Shown: one piece after another, positions 36,518 through 45,299 of the stretch
Position numbering within the stretch: the stretch's first letter is position 1
How the letters are laid out: each line of letters opens with the position of its first letter
NCBI GenBank assembly: GCA_965116565.1
Contig: OZ220699.1
Span: forward strand, 1,612,001 to 1,676,000
From: Bin87 sp965116565
Lineage (GTDB): Bacteria > Chloroflexota > Dehalococcoidia > Lucifugimonadales > UBA3495
Direction of reading: 5' to 3'
DNA length: 64,000 nt
Program-made: the position numbers and the translations under genes
Notes under the pieces: generated by a model
Database searches by the model: none
What the model was told of the DNA's origin: nothing
What the model saw: the letters and a program-made list of their open reading frames with translations, nothing else

Positions 36518-38275
36518 CTACTGATGGAGGGTGACCGTCCACAGAGCCGTGGGATACGGACCCAGAGGCCAAGGCTGATAGGCATCGATGCGCTCGCTCA
36601 ATCCGAAGGGCAGGTTGGTGTAGATGGTGCTGAAGGAATAGTGTTCCTCCCAGGAGGCGCGGTACATCTTGTTGTAGGCGTCCTGGCGCAGGGCTGGGTC
36701 CATCACAGACAGCCCTTCGTCGGCCACCTTGACCAACTCAGGGTCCTCCGACTGGCGCAGGCTGGAGTCCAGGTAGTGCATGCTGCGCACCAGGCTCCCG
36801 CCGTCCCAGCGGCCCTCGTTGCTGCGGAAGTAAACGTGGCCATCCAGTTCCCGGTTGCGCACGCGCTCGCGGATGCTGACGTTCTGGCCGGCTTCAACGG
36901 TTACATCCAGACCAAGGTTATCCTGCCACATCTGGGCGATGAGTTCGGCGTGTTCCACCATGAACGGGGTATCGCTGGCCTGCCAGGTATAAAGCGTGAA
37001 GGGGGGATAACCCTCACCACCTGGATAACCGGCTTCAGCGAGGAGTTCCCGAGCCTTTTCAGGGTCGTAGGGGGTGGCGTCCAATTCCGGGCTGTAGCCC
37101 AGGGTGCTGGGGGTCACCGCCTCGAAGCCGGCCAGTCCGGCGCCTTCGGTGCCACCGTAGAGATTGTCGCGGATCAACTCTTTGTCAATGGCGTAGTCCA
37201 GGGCGTACCGCACCCGCTTGTCGTTACAGGGCAGTTCCGGTATCCAGCATCCGATGGGACGCACCTGGGTGTAGGATGCCTCCTCAATCCAGACGTAGCG
37301 ACCACCGGCGGCCTCCACACGCTCCCTTGACTGGAGGGTGACTTCTACAATGTCGGCCTCACCGGCGAGCAGGGCGGACACCCTGGTGGACTCCTCGGGC
37401 ACCAGCCGCATGTCCAGTGTCTGGAACTTCATCCGCCGGTCTTCGGGGTAACCGTTGTCCGGATTGTAGTAATAGTCCGGGAATCGCTCGAACAACAACT
37501 GCTCGGACCGCTTGAAGTCAACCAGCCGGAAGGGGCCGGCGCCGATGGGAGCGTCGGCATAGGCATCCTCACCCACCTCCTCGTGGTACTTCCGGGGTAG
37601 GATAGACCCGCCATCGGAGGACGATTGGAGGGCGGAATAGGTGAACGGGAAGGACGACGAGAGCTTGTTGTGGGTGACCTCTATGGTCTCGGGCCCGGTG
37701 ATTTCGATGCTATCGGTCAGGCGGGACCAGTTGATGGCACCGGTGCTGGTGGCCCCTTCTTCGGCTTCCGGGCCGAAGTAACGCTGGAAGCTGAACTCAA
37801 CGTCGTCGATTGTGACCTGGTCCCCGTTGTGGAAGGTGGCCGGGTGGTCGGAGGGTATGGTCATGATCCAAGTGAAGCCGTCCTCGGAAACTTCCCAAGC
37901 CGAGGCGATGCCCGGGACCATCTGGGTGTCGTGGTTGCCCTCGACCAGCAAGGCGTGCAGCGCGCGCTGGTAGGTGGTTTCGCCAAGGCCCAGGGTGTAC
38001 CTGGGCTCGAAAGCCTCGGTGCCGAACACCGTCTGCATAATGGTCACTTTGCCCGAGACCTCCGCCGATGCGGGAGGCGCGGCAGGTACCTCCGTTGCCA
38101 CGGGGGCCGCTGCTGCCGGAGCAGTGGTAGCCGCCGGGGCCGCCGCCGCTGGGGCTGTGGTCGCAGCGGGAGCCTCGGGCGTTGCCCCTCCGCCACAAGC
38201 CGATATAATCAAGGCAAAACTGCCCAAGAGAGCAACCACCCAGACTTTGGAATGAAACCTCTTCCGGATATACAT
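36518..38275 (-). CDS. Peptide-type ABC transporter substrate-binding lipoprotein (second set, copy 1)
   Basis: 585 aa. GGAGG 7 nt upstream fixes the ATG at 38275. The signal peptide ends at lipobox LIISAC (Cys near 27), followed by an Ala/Thr/Pro linker. The body is a family 5 solute-binding protein: TMQTVFGTEAFEP-like opening, TIDDVEFSFQRYFGPEAEEG, and FALDYAIDKELIRDNLYGG-type helix. It lies 175 nt upstream of the second permease pair and is the homolog of the binding protein encoded further upstream. It is a different subfamily from the tandem pair of the first operon, so it probably brings in another solute. Confidence 0.92.
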   Translation of the reverse strand: MYIRKRFHSKVWVVALLGSFALIISACGGGATPEAPAATTAPAAAAPAATTAPAAAAPVATEVPAAPPASAEVSGKVTIMQTVFGTEAFEPRYTLGLGETTYQRALHALLVEGNHDTQMVPGIASAWEVSEDGFTWIMTIPSDHPATFHNGDQVTIDDVEFSFQRYFGPEAEEGATSTGAINWSRLTDSIEITGPETIEVTHNKLSSSFPFTYSALQSSSDGGSILPRKYHEEVGEDAYADAPIGAGPFRLVDFKRSEQLLFERFPDYYYNPDNGYPEDRRMKFQTLDMRLVPEESTRVSALLAGEADIVEVTLQSRERVEAAGGRYVWIEEASYTQVRPIGCWIPELPCNDKRVRYALDYAIDKELIRDNLYGGTEGAGLAGFEAVTPSTLGYSPELDATPYDPEKARELLAEAGYPGGEGYPPFTLYTWQASDTPFMVEHAELIAQMWQDNLGLDVTVEAGQNVSIRERVRNRELDGHVYFRSNEGRWDGGSLVRSMHYLDSSLRQSEDPELVKVADEGLSVMDPALRQDAYNKMYRASWEEHYSFSTIYTNLPFGLSERIDAYQPWPLGPYPTALWTVTLHQ

Positions 38276-38322
38276 AGCAGTTCCTCCACTCGCTCAGTTT
38301 TGAAGGGTCGGGATATCCTGGT

Positions 38323-38553
38323 ATGAAGTGGCTCTATATCGCTCTAGCGTTGCTAGGGGCGTTGATACCGGTTGGTTGGGTCTATGTAGACCATCTTTAC
38401 CTGGCCGTTCCGGGAGCCTTTATCGATTTAGGCCTGTTACTGTTCTCCTTTGGCCTGGCATTGCTTTTCATACCCGTTGGAGTGGTGGGCGGAATCGCGG
38501 TTGCCGGGCTGTTTCACTTTGGCTGCTACGCGGCCCGCCGTTATTCGCGATGA
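38323..38553 (+). CDS. Small two-span membrane protein
   Basis: 76 aa with two hydrophobic segments (MKWLYIALALLGALIPVGWV and GLLLFSFGLALLFIPVGVVG-like), short loops and a basic tail AARRYSR. The strongly hydrophobic composition and positive-inside tail favour a real gene, but there is no convincing ribosome site (only GGGTCGGG about 12 nt upstream) and I recognise no family. It lies on the plus strand between two binding-protein genes on the minus strand, and diverges from the downstream one. Confidence 0.45.
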   Translation: MKWLYIALALLGALIPVGWVYVDHLYLAVPGAFIDLGLLLFSFGLALLFIPVGVVGGIAVAGLFHFGCYAARRYSR

Positions 38554-38636
38554 CGGGCCGGCGGTAAATCGTCGGAACGGGTACGCCTGCGCCGCCGCAG
38601 AACCACTGGACAGCGGCCCAGCGGCGACGCCTTGCG

Positions 38637-40376
38637 TTAATTCACCGTCACCGTCCAAAGAGCGCTGGCATAGGGTCCCAACGGCCATGGCTCCCAGGTG
38701 GCGATGCGTTCACTCACCGCCCACGGCAGGTTGACGTATATCGGGCTCCAGTAGTAGTGCTCCTCCCAGATCGCGCGGTAGGCTTTGTTGTATGCGTCAT
38801 GCCGCAGAGCCGGGTCCAAAACGGCCAGGGCTTCGTTGACAATCGCGAACAGCTCCGGTTCGTCCATCAGACGATTCGGGTTCTCCGGATCGGTGGCGCT
38901 GCGCATCAGGCTACCGCCGTCGAACCTGGCCTCGTTGCTGCGGAAATAAACGTCGCCGTCAAGTTGCCGGTCCCTGGCCTGCTGCCTGACTGCCGTGGGG
39001 TCGCCCACAACCACCGTGACCTCCAGACCGAGGTTGTCCTTCCACATCTCCGCGATCAACTCGGCCTGCTCAGGTTGCAGCGGGACGTCGCCACCGTTCC
39101 ACGTGTGGATCTTGAACGGAGGGAAGCCCTCGCCGCCCGGGAAACCGGCCTCCGCCAGGAGTTCCTGCGCTTGTGCCGGATCGAAGGGAAGGGAATCGAG
39201 CTCGGGGCTGTAACCCAAGGCGTTGGGAGTGGCTGCCTCAAAACCCCCCACCTGGGCAACCTGAGTACCACCGTATAGTTTGTCCCGGATCAATTCCTTG
39301 TCGACGGCATAGTCGAGGGCATAACGAACGCGTTTGTCGCTGCAGGGAAGCTCGGGCTTCCAGCAACCCATTGGCCGTACCTGGGAATAGGACGCTTCAG
39401 GGATGAACACCAGCCGACCGCCGCCGGACTCCACCTGATTACGAGCGTTCAGGCTGGCTTCAGTCATGTCGGCCTGACCGGCCCGCAGCGCGGAAATCCT
39501 GGTGGACTCTTCCGTAACCAGCCGCGCGTCCATGGTCTTGAACTGCATCCGGCGGTCCTCATGGAAGCCGTTCTCAGGCGTGAAGTAGTAGTCATCGAAC
39601 CGCTCGAAGAGCATCTGCTCCGATGGCTTGTAGTCGATCAGCATCAGAGGCCCGGCGGCGACGGGCGCGGCTTCCCAACCTTCCTTACCGCCTACGGATT
39701 CCCAATAGTTCTTGGGCAGCACGGCGCCGTGGGCGTCGGACGAATGCAACTGCGACATCAGGAAGGGATAAGTAGCGTTGGGTTCGGTCTGGGTCACTAC
39801 GATGGTGTTGGGCCCTGTGATCTCCTGGCTGACCGTCCGCTTGGACTGCTGGATGAAAATGCCGTGGATGGCATTCTCCGCAGCCTCGGGGCCGTGGTGG
39901 CGGTCCAGCGTGAATTGAATGTCATCGATGGTCAGATCGTCGCCGTTGTGGAACTTGACCCCTTCACGAATGGTCCACGTCCACTGGAGGCCGTCTTCCG
40001 AGAGTTCCCAACTTTGAGCGATCCCGGGGATCATCTCGGTTTTTTCGTTGCCGGCGATGAGCCACCCGTGCAGCATGCGGTGCTGCGTCATGATCTGGCC
40101 GGAGGCGTCCCGGGGCTCGAATGCCTGGGTGCCCCAGTCGGCCACCATCATGGTGACCATTCCCGCCACTTCGTCAGGCGCGGCCGGTACCGATCCGGCC
40201 TGGGCAGGGACCGCCGTGGGTGCGCCCGTGTCCTGGGCAGCTGGAGCGGCAGTGGCGGCTGGGGCTGCAGGTGGCTCGGGGCTGGAGCCGGCGCAGCCGA
40301 TAAAGATGACCAAGGCAGTGGCGAGTGTGGTACAGAGGATGATATTGCGGCCCGATAGTATCCCGAGATTCGGCAT
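38637..40376 (-). CDS. Peptide-type ABC transporter substrate-binding lipoprotein (second set, copy 2)
   Basis: 579 aa. AGGAGG 4 nt upstream of the ATG at 40376 decides the start. The lipobox is FIGC (Cys near 28), followed by an Ala/Pro-rich linker. The family 5 body is similar to the neighbouring copy: TIDDIQFTLDRHHGPEA, ALDYAVDKELIRDKLYGGTQ, and a C-terminus PWPLGPYASALWTVTVN that parallels PWPLGPYPTALWTVTLHQ in the neighbour. It is probably the first gene of the second transporter set, although a small opposite-strand gene separates it from the next binding-protein gene. The two copies may provide different specificities to one permease pair. Confidence 0.92.
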   Translation of the reverse strand: MPNLGILSGRNIILCTTLATALVIFIGCAGSSPEPPAAPAATAAPAAQDTGAPTAVPAQAGSVPAAPDEVAGMVTMMVADWGTQAFEPRDASGQIMTQHRMLHGWLIAGNEKTEMIPGIAQSWELSEDGLQWTWTIREGVKFHNGDDLTIDDIQFTLDRHHGPEAAENAIHGIFIQQSKRTVSQEITGPNTIVVTQTEPNATYPFLMSQLHSSDAHGAVLPKNYWESVGGKEGWEAAPVAAGPLMLIDYKPSEQMLFERFDDYYFTPENGFHEDRRMQFKTMDARLVTEESTRISALRAGQADMTEASLNARNQVESGGGRLVFIPEASYSQVRPMGCWKPELPCSDKRVRYALDYAVDKELIRDKLYGGTQVAQVGGFEAATPNALGYSPELDSLPFDPAQAQELLAEAGFPGGEGFPPFKIHTWNGGDVPLQPEQAELIAEMWKDNLGLEVTVVVGDPTAVRQQARDRQLDGDVYFRSNEARFDGGSLMRSATDPENPNRLMDEPELFAIVNEALAVLDPALRHDAYNKAYRAIWEEHYYWSPIYVNLPWAVSERIATWEPWPLGPYASALWTVTVN

Positions 40377-40438
40377 GTCTCCTCCTTGGCCGGTGTGTCA
40401 CCGCTTTTGATGTAATTCGTCGCGATATCCCAGTTTCA

Positions 40439-40455
40439 TTACGATTTAATCGCAA
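40439..40455. promoter_or_regulatory. Imperfect 17-bp palindrome upstream of a binding-protein gene
   Basis: TTACGATTTAATCGCAA at 40439-40455 reads as two 8-bp arms around one base, with a single mismatch. It lies about 65 nt before the binding-protein start in an AT-rich spot. This is the size and position of a dimeric repressor operator. Confidence 0.4.
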
Positions 40456-41140
40456 TACTCCAAGGGCAACAGTATTGCCCGCGCTGACTGTACTACTAAC
40501 CTACCTTCTTCGTCAATAAGGTGTGCTCTTTGGCGCGCTTGGGGCTGGCGAAATTTTGGCGTGGTGCGCGCATCAAAGAACCGTGGGGGCGCCCGGCGGC
40601 ACAACGATTGTTGTGAGTATTGACGGTATGGTCTCCGCTCGGAGTCTCGGTGACTCCATGCATCGGATGTGTTTGTGCCGTTTGACATAGCCGACGGCCC
40701 GGGGCAGCAGGGTTCGACTGCGCGGCGTGTCCTCTCCAATGCTGGCATTGGGTGTCGATGTGGACAGGCGACCATTTCCAGACGGAGGGACAAACCGCCG
40801 GGTTTGGGCGATGCGACAGAGCGATGGAACGAACGCTCTAAATGTGGTGCGCGTTTGGTGTCGACGCTGGGCGGCGATTTGTGGTGCATGGTAAAACGGA
40901 TCACAACGATACGCGATGTGCGGCCAGCTCCCCCTGTCGGCTATGGTCGTATGAGATGGGTTTTGCGAATTTGGTGGAGTAATAGTCGACGAAATAGCCA
41001 AAACGGCCCCATTTGGAGTTGTTTCTGAACAGGAAATCGGGAAATTGGCGCCCGGTGAGGGACTGTGGAGACGAGCTCTATGCAGTATGTTTCTGTGCGA
41101 AACGATCGGATTTCGGCTTGATGCGGATTCCGTTTTGCGG
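40456..41140. other. Gene-poor stretch before the transposase remnant
   Basis: Nearly 700 bases with open frames on both strands that show no homology, no ribosome sites and no recognisable motif. I see nothing reliable here. It may be decayed DNA belonging to the adjacent transposase remnant. Confidence 0.4.
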
Positions 41141-41490
41141 TCAAATCCGACCCGATATGGCCGGTTGGGCGCCAGGTCGTAATCCGCTTACGTTGGCCTT
41201 GGTCAAACCGGCGCACGGGTACATCTTTGGCGGCAACATCCCCAACCGCAGCAGTTCGTCGTTCAGACCGTAGAAGATCGCCGTGGGGCGGTCCCGGTCG
41301 ATCCGATCTATGACGTGGCTGATTCAAGAATGGTCGGACACCGGATCGTCGATGGTCAGTGCGAAAAACCAACGGTAGGCGATGTTCTCCGAGATTGCCG
41401 AGTGCAGCGGGCGGATGGACGACATGTTGTACAGCGAGCAGATCAGCAACGCTCATTCCTGCGGCAGTGCAACCGCACATCGCGCTCAAA
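41141..41490 (-). pseudogene. DUF772/IS1182-like transposase remnant with in-frame stops
   Basis: On the minus strand one frame reads ALLICSLYNMSSIRPLHSA, ISENIAYRWFFALTIDDPV, then SDHS-stop-ISHVIDRIDRD, AIFYGLNDELLRLGMLPP and GLTKANVSG. This is the DUF772 N-terminal half of IS1182/IS5-type transposases (ENIAYRWF, DDPV-x-DHS, LNDELLRLG). A TGA at 41324-41326 interrupts the DHS-x-IS motif, another lies at 41453-41455, and the C-terminal DDE part is gone. Typical decayed insertion sequence. Confidence 0.7.
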
Positions 41491-41546
41491 TCGACTCCAC
41501 CACCAACTTTTCCAGCTAGCCCGTCCGGGGCGTTTCACGATAGTGA

Positions 41547-42755
41547 CTAGATAGCCCTGGCCGCCCGCAGCAGTCCCAGGTCCCGGACCGTGAGGCCGAG
41601 CTCACCACACAGAATTTCGACGTTGTGCTCGCCCAGGCGGGGCGCGGGTCGGGCCGATGCCATGGCGTTTTCTCCGTCGATAAAGAATCCCGAACCCGGG
41701 TATTTCAACGGGCCCGCCCTGGCATGGTCTATCTCGACGAAGAACCCTCTCTCCTCCAGGTGGGGGGATTCCACGACCTGCTGCGGCGTCTGAACCAGCC
41801 CAATGACCAGGCCTCGGGCCATGGTTTCTCGCATCAAGTCGAGGTTGGTCCACTGGGCCAGCTTGGGGGCCACCAGGTCGTGAAGCTCCTCCCAGTGTTC
41901 CATACGGCCGCCGCGGGACGCGAACTTGGGGTCCAGCAGCCCCGGTTCCTCCAGAAACTCGGCCCATGCTTCCATGGGACGCCCGCCGGTGCCGGCAGTG
42001 GTGAGCGTTACTTCCCCATCCAGGGTGGGAAGGTGCATCCCGTCCATTACATTGCCGTCGCTGCCGCCCCGGTGAGGGTTGCGTCCGGTGTAGGTGTAGG
42101 GATGAATCAGCCCGGAGGGGGTGCTGACGGCGGCCTCCATGGTCGAGACATCGATGTGGGTACCTTTTCCTGATTGGCCCCGCCGCAACAGCGCCGCCAT
42201 CACTGCCACGGACCCGTTGCGGGCGGCGGTGATCTCCATCTGCTGCAGGGCCGTGCCCATGGGCGGTTGGCTGGCCGACCCGGTCACCGCGTAAAGGTAA
42301 CCCCCCATAGCCTGAGCCACCAGATCATCGCCCTGATAGCTGGCATAGGGCCCGTCCTGACCAAAATAGGTGATGGATACCAGGATCAGGCCGGGGTTGG
42401 ATTGGGACAGCTGATCATAGCCCAGTCCCAATTCCGCCAGCCTCCCCGGTGGATAGCTCTCAACAATGATGTCCGCAGTGGCGGCCAATCGTGCGAAAAG
42501 TTCCCGACCTCCCGGCTGCTCCACATCCAGTGTGATGCCCCGCTTGTTGGTATTGAAGGCAAGATAGGAAGTGCTCCGGTCGGGATGGGGAACCTCGTCT
42601 ACAAAGGGCGGCTCGTGGCGGGCCTGATCACCCCAGCCGGGAGGCTCAACCTTGATGGTGTCCGCGCCCTGGTCGGCCAGCAGCTTGGCGCAATAGGCGC
42701 CCGAGGGCCGGTGGGTCAGTTCGAGTACTCGTAATTCTGAAAGTATTCCGGGCAT
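41547..42755 (-). CDS. CaiB/BaiF family CoA-transferase (class III), catalytic Asp apparently replaced
   Basis: 402 aa with GGAGA 5 nt before the ATG. The class III CoA-transferase fold is evident: LRVLELTHRPSGAYCAKLLADQGADTIKVEPP, NTNKRGITLD, GYDQLSQSNPGLILVSITYFGQDGP, and HIDVSTMEAAVS. In this family an Asp after the GxxxxP region forms the acyl-enzyme anhydride; here the aligned position reads LQQMEI, with Gln172. The enzyme may be a divergent subfamily or use another residue. It moves CoA between carboxylic acids in the cytoplasm. The second CoA-transferase lies about 95 nt upstream on the same strand. Confidence 0.9.
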   Translation of the reverse strand: MPGILSELRVLELTHRPSGAYCAKLLADQGADTIKVEPPGWGDQARHEPPFVDEVPHPDRSTSYLAFNTNKRGITLDVEQPGGRELFARLAATADIIVESYPPGRLAELGLGYDQLSQSNPGLILVSITYFGQDGPYASYQGDDLVAQAMGGYLYAVTGSASQPPMGTALQQMEITAARNGSVAVMAALLRRGQSGKGTHIDVSTMEAAVSTPSGLIHPYTYTGRNPHRGGSDGNVMDGMHLPTLDGEVTLTTAGTGGRPMEAWAEFLEEPGLLDPKFASRGGRMEHWEELHDLVAPKLAQWTNLDLMRETMARGLVIGLVQTPQQVVESPHLEERGFFVEIDHARAGPLKYPGSGFFIDGENAMASARPAPRLGEHNVEILCGELGLTVRDLGLLRAARAI

Positions 42756-42849
42756 GGTCTCTCCGAAAATCGCTTATCCATGAAAGCTGATATCGCGACA
42801 CTTCGCGATTCTTCGTGTGCCTTGGCGTTCGCGTCCCATGACCAATCAA

Positions 42850-44109
42850 TTACGGCCTTGGTTCGTCGGGCCTGGGTGCGCCAAAAACCACACCTTCGGA
42901 TTCCAGTTCCGCTATGTCCGGAGGAGACAACCCAGCCAGCTCCGCCAATATCGCCTCGTTATCCTGCCCCAATTTCGCGACCTTCGTGATTGACATGGGA
43001 TTGCCGGGATCTCTGTAGGGGCGCCCGGCAAAAACACGGGACCCAACGGCAGGGGCCTGCGGATTGGAGAACTCCCGCATAAAGCCCCGTTCCCGCAGAT
43101 GAAAGTCGTTTACCAGATCCTGGGCGGTCATCGTCGAGCCGGCGGCGATACCCAGTTCCTGCAACCTCCGCGCCAGCTCCAGGTCGTCGTGCTGCGAGGT
43201 CCAGTTGCCGATCAACTCGTCCAGTTCATGGCGGTTGCGCCAGCGGGATAAGGCGGAGTCGAATTTGGCTCCCTCGGCCCACTCGGGCCGGCCCATTGCG
43301 CCCTTAAGCGATTCCCATTCTGCATCGGACGACACGACGATAACTATCCAACGGTCGTCGTCTCTCGCCGGATACACATTGTGCGGCGCTTTCCACCAGT
43401 GGGCGCAGCCCAAACGATCTCGCGTTATGCCACGCTGCGCTTCCAGGATGGCTGGCCCGACTGCCGAGACTCCGGTTTCCAGCATGGTGAGGTCAACCCG
43501 CATGCCCTTGCCCGTCCTGTTGCGCTGGTACAGGGCCAGCAGCAGGGCGTAGGCCACGTTGTTGCCCACGGAATGGTCCATGTAATTGGGGCTGGCCCGC
43601 TGGGAAGGCCCGCCCTCGTAGCCGGTCAGGAAGGACAAACCACAGGCGGCATCAACGGTGCGGGCCCGGGAGCCGGCCCGCCGCCAGGGCCCGGTGTAAC
43701 CGTAAGCGGTGCTGCTGAGGGTGATGATGCGGGGGTTGATTGCGGAGAGGCTTTCATGGTCGAACCCGAACCGCTGCATGGTGCCGGGACGGAAGTTGTC
43801 GGTCACGATGTCAGCCTTCTCAACCAGCTTGAGAAAGACTTCCTTGCCCCGCGGGTGAGTCACGACCATGCACAGGCTGCGCTTGTTGCGGGCGCCGTAA
43901 TAGACCATGTTGCCGGCTTCGTTCCACCACTCCTCACCCGGAGTCGCTTCAGCAAAGGGGCCGGCCTTGCGGTCCTGCAAGTGGTCGGGGCTTTCGACGC
44001 GGATGACATCGGCGCCCAGATCCGCAAGGAATCCCGTGCCCCACGGCAGGGCATGCACCTGCTCCAGGGTAAGGACCCTGACTCCGTCTAGAATTCCCTT
44101 TTCCGCCAT
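42850..44109 (-). CDS. CaiB/BaiF family CoA-transferase (class III)
   Basis: 419 aa. Class III motifs: VRVLTLEQVHALPWGTGFLADLGADVIRVESP-type N-terminus (first strand and helix), KRSLCMVV, NFRPGTMQRFGFDHESL, and the expected catalytic Asp178 in NYMDHSVGNN, which is retained here, unlike in the neighbour. The C-terminal region PRPDEPRP is Pro-rich. Class III enzymes act as homodimers that transfer CoA between acids such as carnitine, formate, succinate or aryl-succinate. Two adjacent copies on one strand could act as a hetero-oligomer like BbsE/BbsF; that is inference. Confidence 0.92.
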   Translation of the reverse strand: MAEKGILDGVRVLTLEQVHALPWGTGFLADLGADVIRVESPDHLQDRKAGPFAEATPGEEWWNEAGNMVYYGARNKRSLCMVVTHPRGKEVFLKLVEKADIVTDNFRPGTMQRFGFDHESLSAINPRIITLSSTAYGYTGPWRRAGSRARTVDAACGLSFLTGYEGGPSQRASPNYMDHSVGNNVAYALLLALYQRNRTGKGMRVDLTMLETGVSAVGPAILEAQRGITRDRLGCAHWWKAPHNVYPARDDDRWIVIVVSSDAEWESLKGAMGRPEWAEGAKFDSALSRWRNRHELDELIGNWTSQHDDLELARRLQELGIAAGSTMTAQDLVNDFHLRERGFMREFSNPQAPAVGSRVFAGRPYRDPGNPMSITKVAKLGQDNEAILAELAGLSPPDIAELESEGVVFGAPRPDEPRP

Positions 44110-44234
44110 GGCCCCTGAACCTCCATCGTGGGTGCTGCAACGAAGCGTTTAACAGGCCCAATGATAGGCCAGACCAGGAACCAAGTCCACTTGGGAGATC
44201 GCTCACGCGCACCCAATTTGGGGAATCGCCATCG

Positions 44235-44567
44235 TTACCGGGTTGGGGCGGGCAGGTCCCAGCGGAGGAGTTCGCGGTAGCGTCCGGCGCTGGCCCAGGG
44301 GAGGAGTCTGAGGACCATGGATTCGGAGTTGGGGACGTCAATCTGGAGTCGAATGTCTTTGAGGTAGCGGCTGAGGTTGGTGAAGGTGCTGAGGCAGAAG
44401 CCGGCTTTGGCGATGCGGTCGATGACGTCGGCGGGTTCGGGAGGTTGGTCGGGATCCCACTCGTTGGAGACGGCTTCGGCGATGCGGCGGAGTTTGATGA
44501 TGGCGAGTTCGCGAGCGAATTTGCGCTTGAGGGCGTCGATGCGGCGGCGGATTTGGGAGATGGTCAT
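44235..44567 (-). CDS. Small helical protein of unknown function
   Basis: 110 aa, start supported by GAGGT 6 nt upstream of the ATG at 44567. The N-terminal 40 residues form a basic amphipathic helix (ISQIRRRIDALKRKFARELA), followed by an acidic linker (NEWDPDQPPEPADVIDRIA) and a C-terminal part with LSRYLKDIRLQIDVP. I recognise no domain. The length, charge pattern and good start suggest a real gene. It lies between the CoA-transferases and a repeat-rich, gene-free stretch, which can also be a sign of a mobile or multi-copy family. Confidence 0.6.
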   Translation of the reverse strand: MTISQIRRRIDALKRKFARELAIIKLRRIAEAVSNEWDPDQPPEPADVIDRIAKAGFCLSTFTNLSRYLKDIRLQIDVPNSESMVLRLLPWASAGRYRELLRWDLPAPTR

Positions 44568-44597
44568 GGGGTTACCTCGTACGGGGAGTTTTTACCG

Positions 44598-44707
44598 GGA
44601 TGAAAAGGATGGACGGGATGGACGGGATGAAGGGGATTGGAGATTAGATTGGGATGGTGGGGATTTTGGCTGAAACGCGCTCATTTCCGCTCATTTGCGT
44701 TCATTTG
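44598..44707. repeat. Two short tandem arrays (9-bp and 10-bp units)
   Basis: 44598-44642 holds five 9-bp units of the type GGATGGACG, partly degenerate. 44678-44707 holds three 10-bp units (CGCTCATTTC, CGCTCATTTG, CGTTCATTTG). The block lies just upstream of the small orphan gene. Confidence 0.7.
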
Positions 44708-45246
44708 AGTAGGGCGTTGGGTTGGCGGGTGGGAGTGAATAGGGGCGGATTGGGCCGGATATGAGGGCGATATTGGTGGTTTTGGAGGGTTGGCGGGAGG
44801 GATTTCGGGGAGCGGCGTTCGGGGTTGGGATTGGACGGTTGAGGGTTGGGAGATTGATAGCGTGAGGCGATGGGATAATTGAATGGTACGTATCGTATGG
44901 AGGGAGGGGCAAGGGAGCGATGTCATCGGAAGGGCATTGCGGGGGAGGTAGACTCCGTTCCTGAGGGGAATTCCGCCCCTGGCGATGGGGAAGTGGATAC
45001 GCGTGAGGGGCCATTGACGTCCCGTTCAAGGCAGTTGACCCCGTGTGCCGAGCCTCCAAGCAACAGATTGATGAATTTGTCAACTGATAGACGACAGTGA
45101 GGAGCGATCGAGGTCAACGGGTTATTCATGATCACCGAGACCACCCTCGATGAGGATGGCGTCGAGGAGGATTGCGCCGAGCATGATGATGCGCGGCACA
45201 TCCAGAAACCGGACGGACGATCGCCGCTGAGCCCAGCGGACATCTG
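44708..45246. other. Gene-poor, low-complexity stretch before the fur-type gene
   Basis: The first 170 bases are G-rich on the plus strand with many GGG/TTGGG runs. The rest has normal composition. A 40-codon acidic frame at 45128-45250 is present but has no ribosome site. I see no gene I can support. Confidence 0.45.
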
Positions 45247-45275
45247 TTGACACGCTGGGATCGCGATGATACTGT
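45247..45275 (+). promoter_or_regulatory. Candidate promoter of the Fur/Zur gene
   Basis: A perfect TTGACA (45247-45252), a 17-nt spacer, and TACTGT (45270-45275) preceded by TG as an extended -10. A start near 45282 would leave only about 12 nt of leader before the ATG at 45294, which agrees with the lack of a Shine-Dalgarno there. Confidence 0.5.
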
Positions 45276-45299
45276 TCGATACCGAGTATCAATATGATA
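45268..45299. promoter_or_regulatory. Overlapping palindromes on the fur-type promoter, likely autoregulatory operator
   Basis: GATACT (45268-45273) and AGTATC (45285-45290) form an inverted repeat over the -10 region. TATCA-ATA-TGATA (45287-45299) forms a second one across the start codon. The TATCA/TGATA half-sites recur in the palindrome before the zinc-protein gene. Confidence 0.45.

Noticed and set aside
45128..45250. 40-codon acidic frame ending just before the Fur-type gene
   Set aside because: No ribosome site, no homology, and it overlaps the promoter region of the Fur-type gene.
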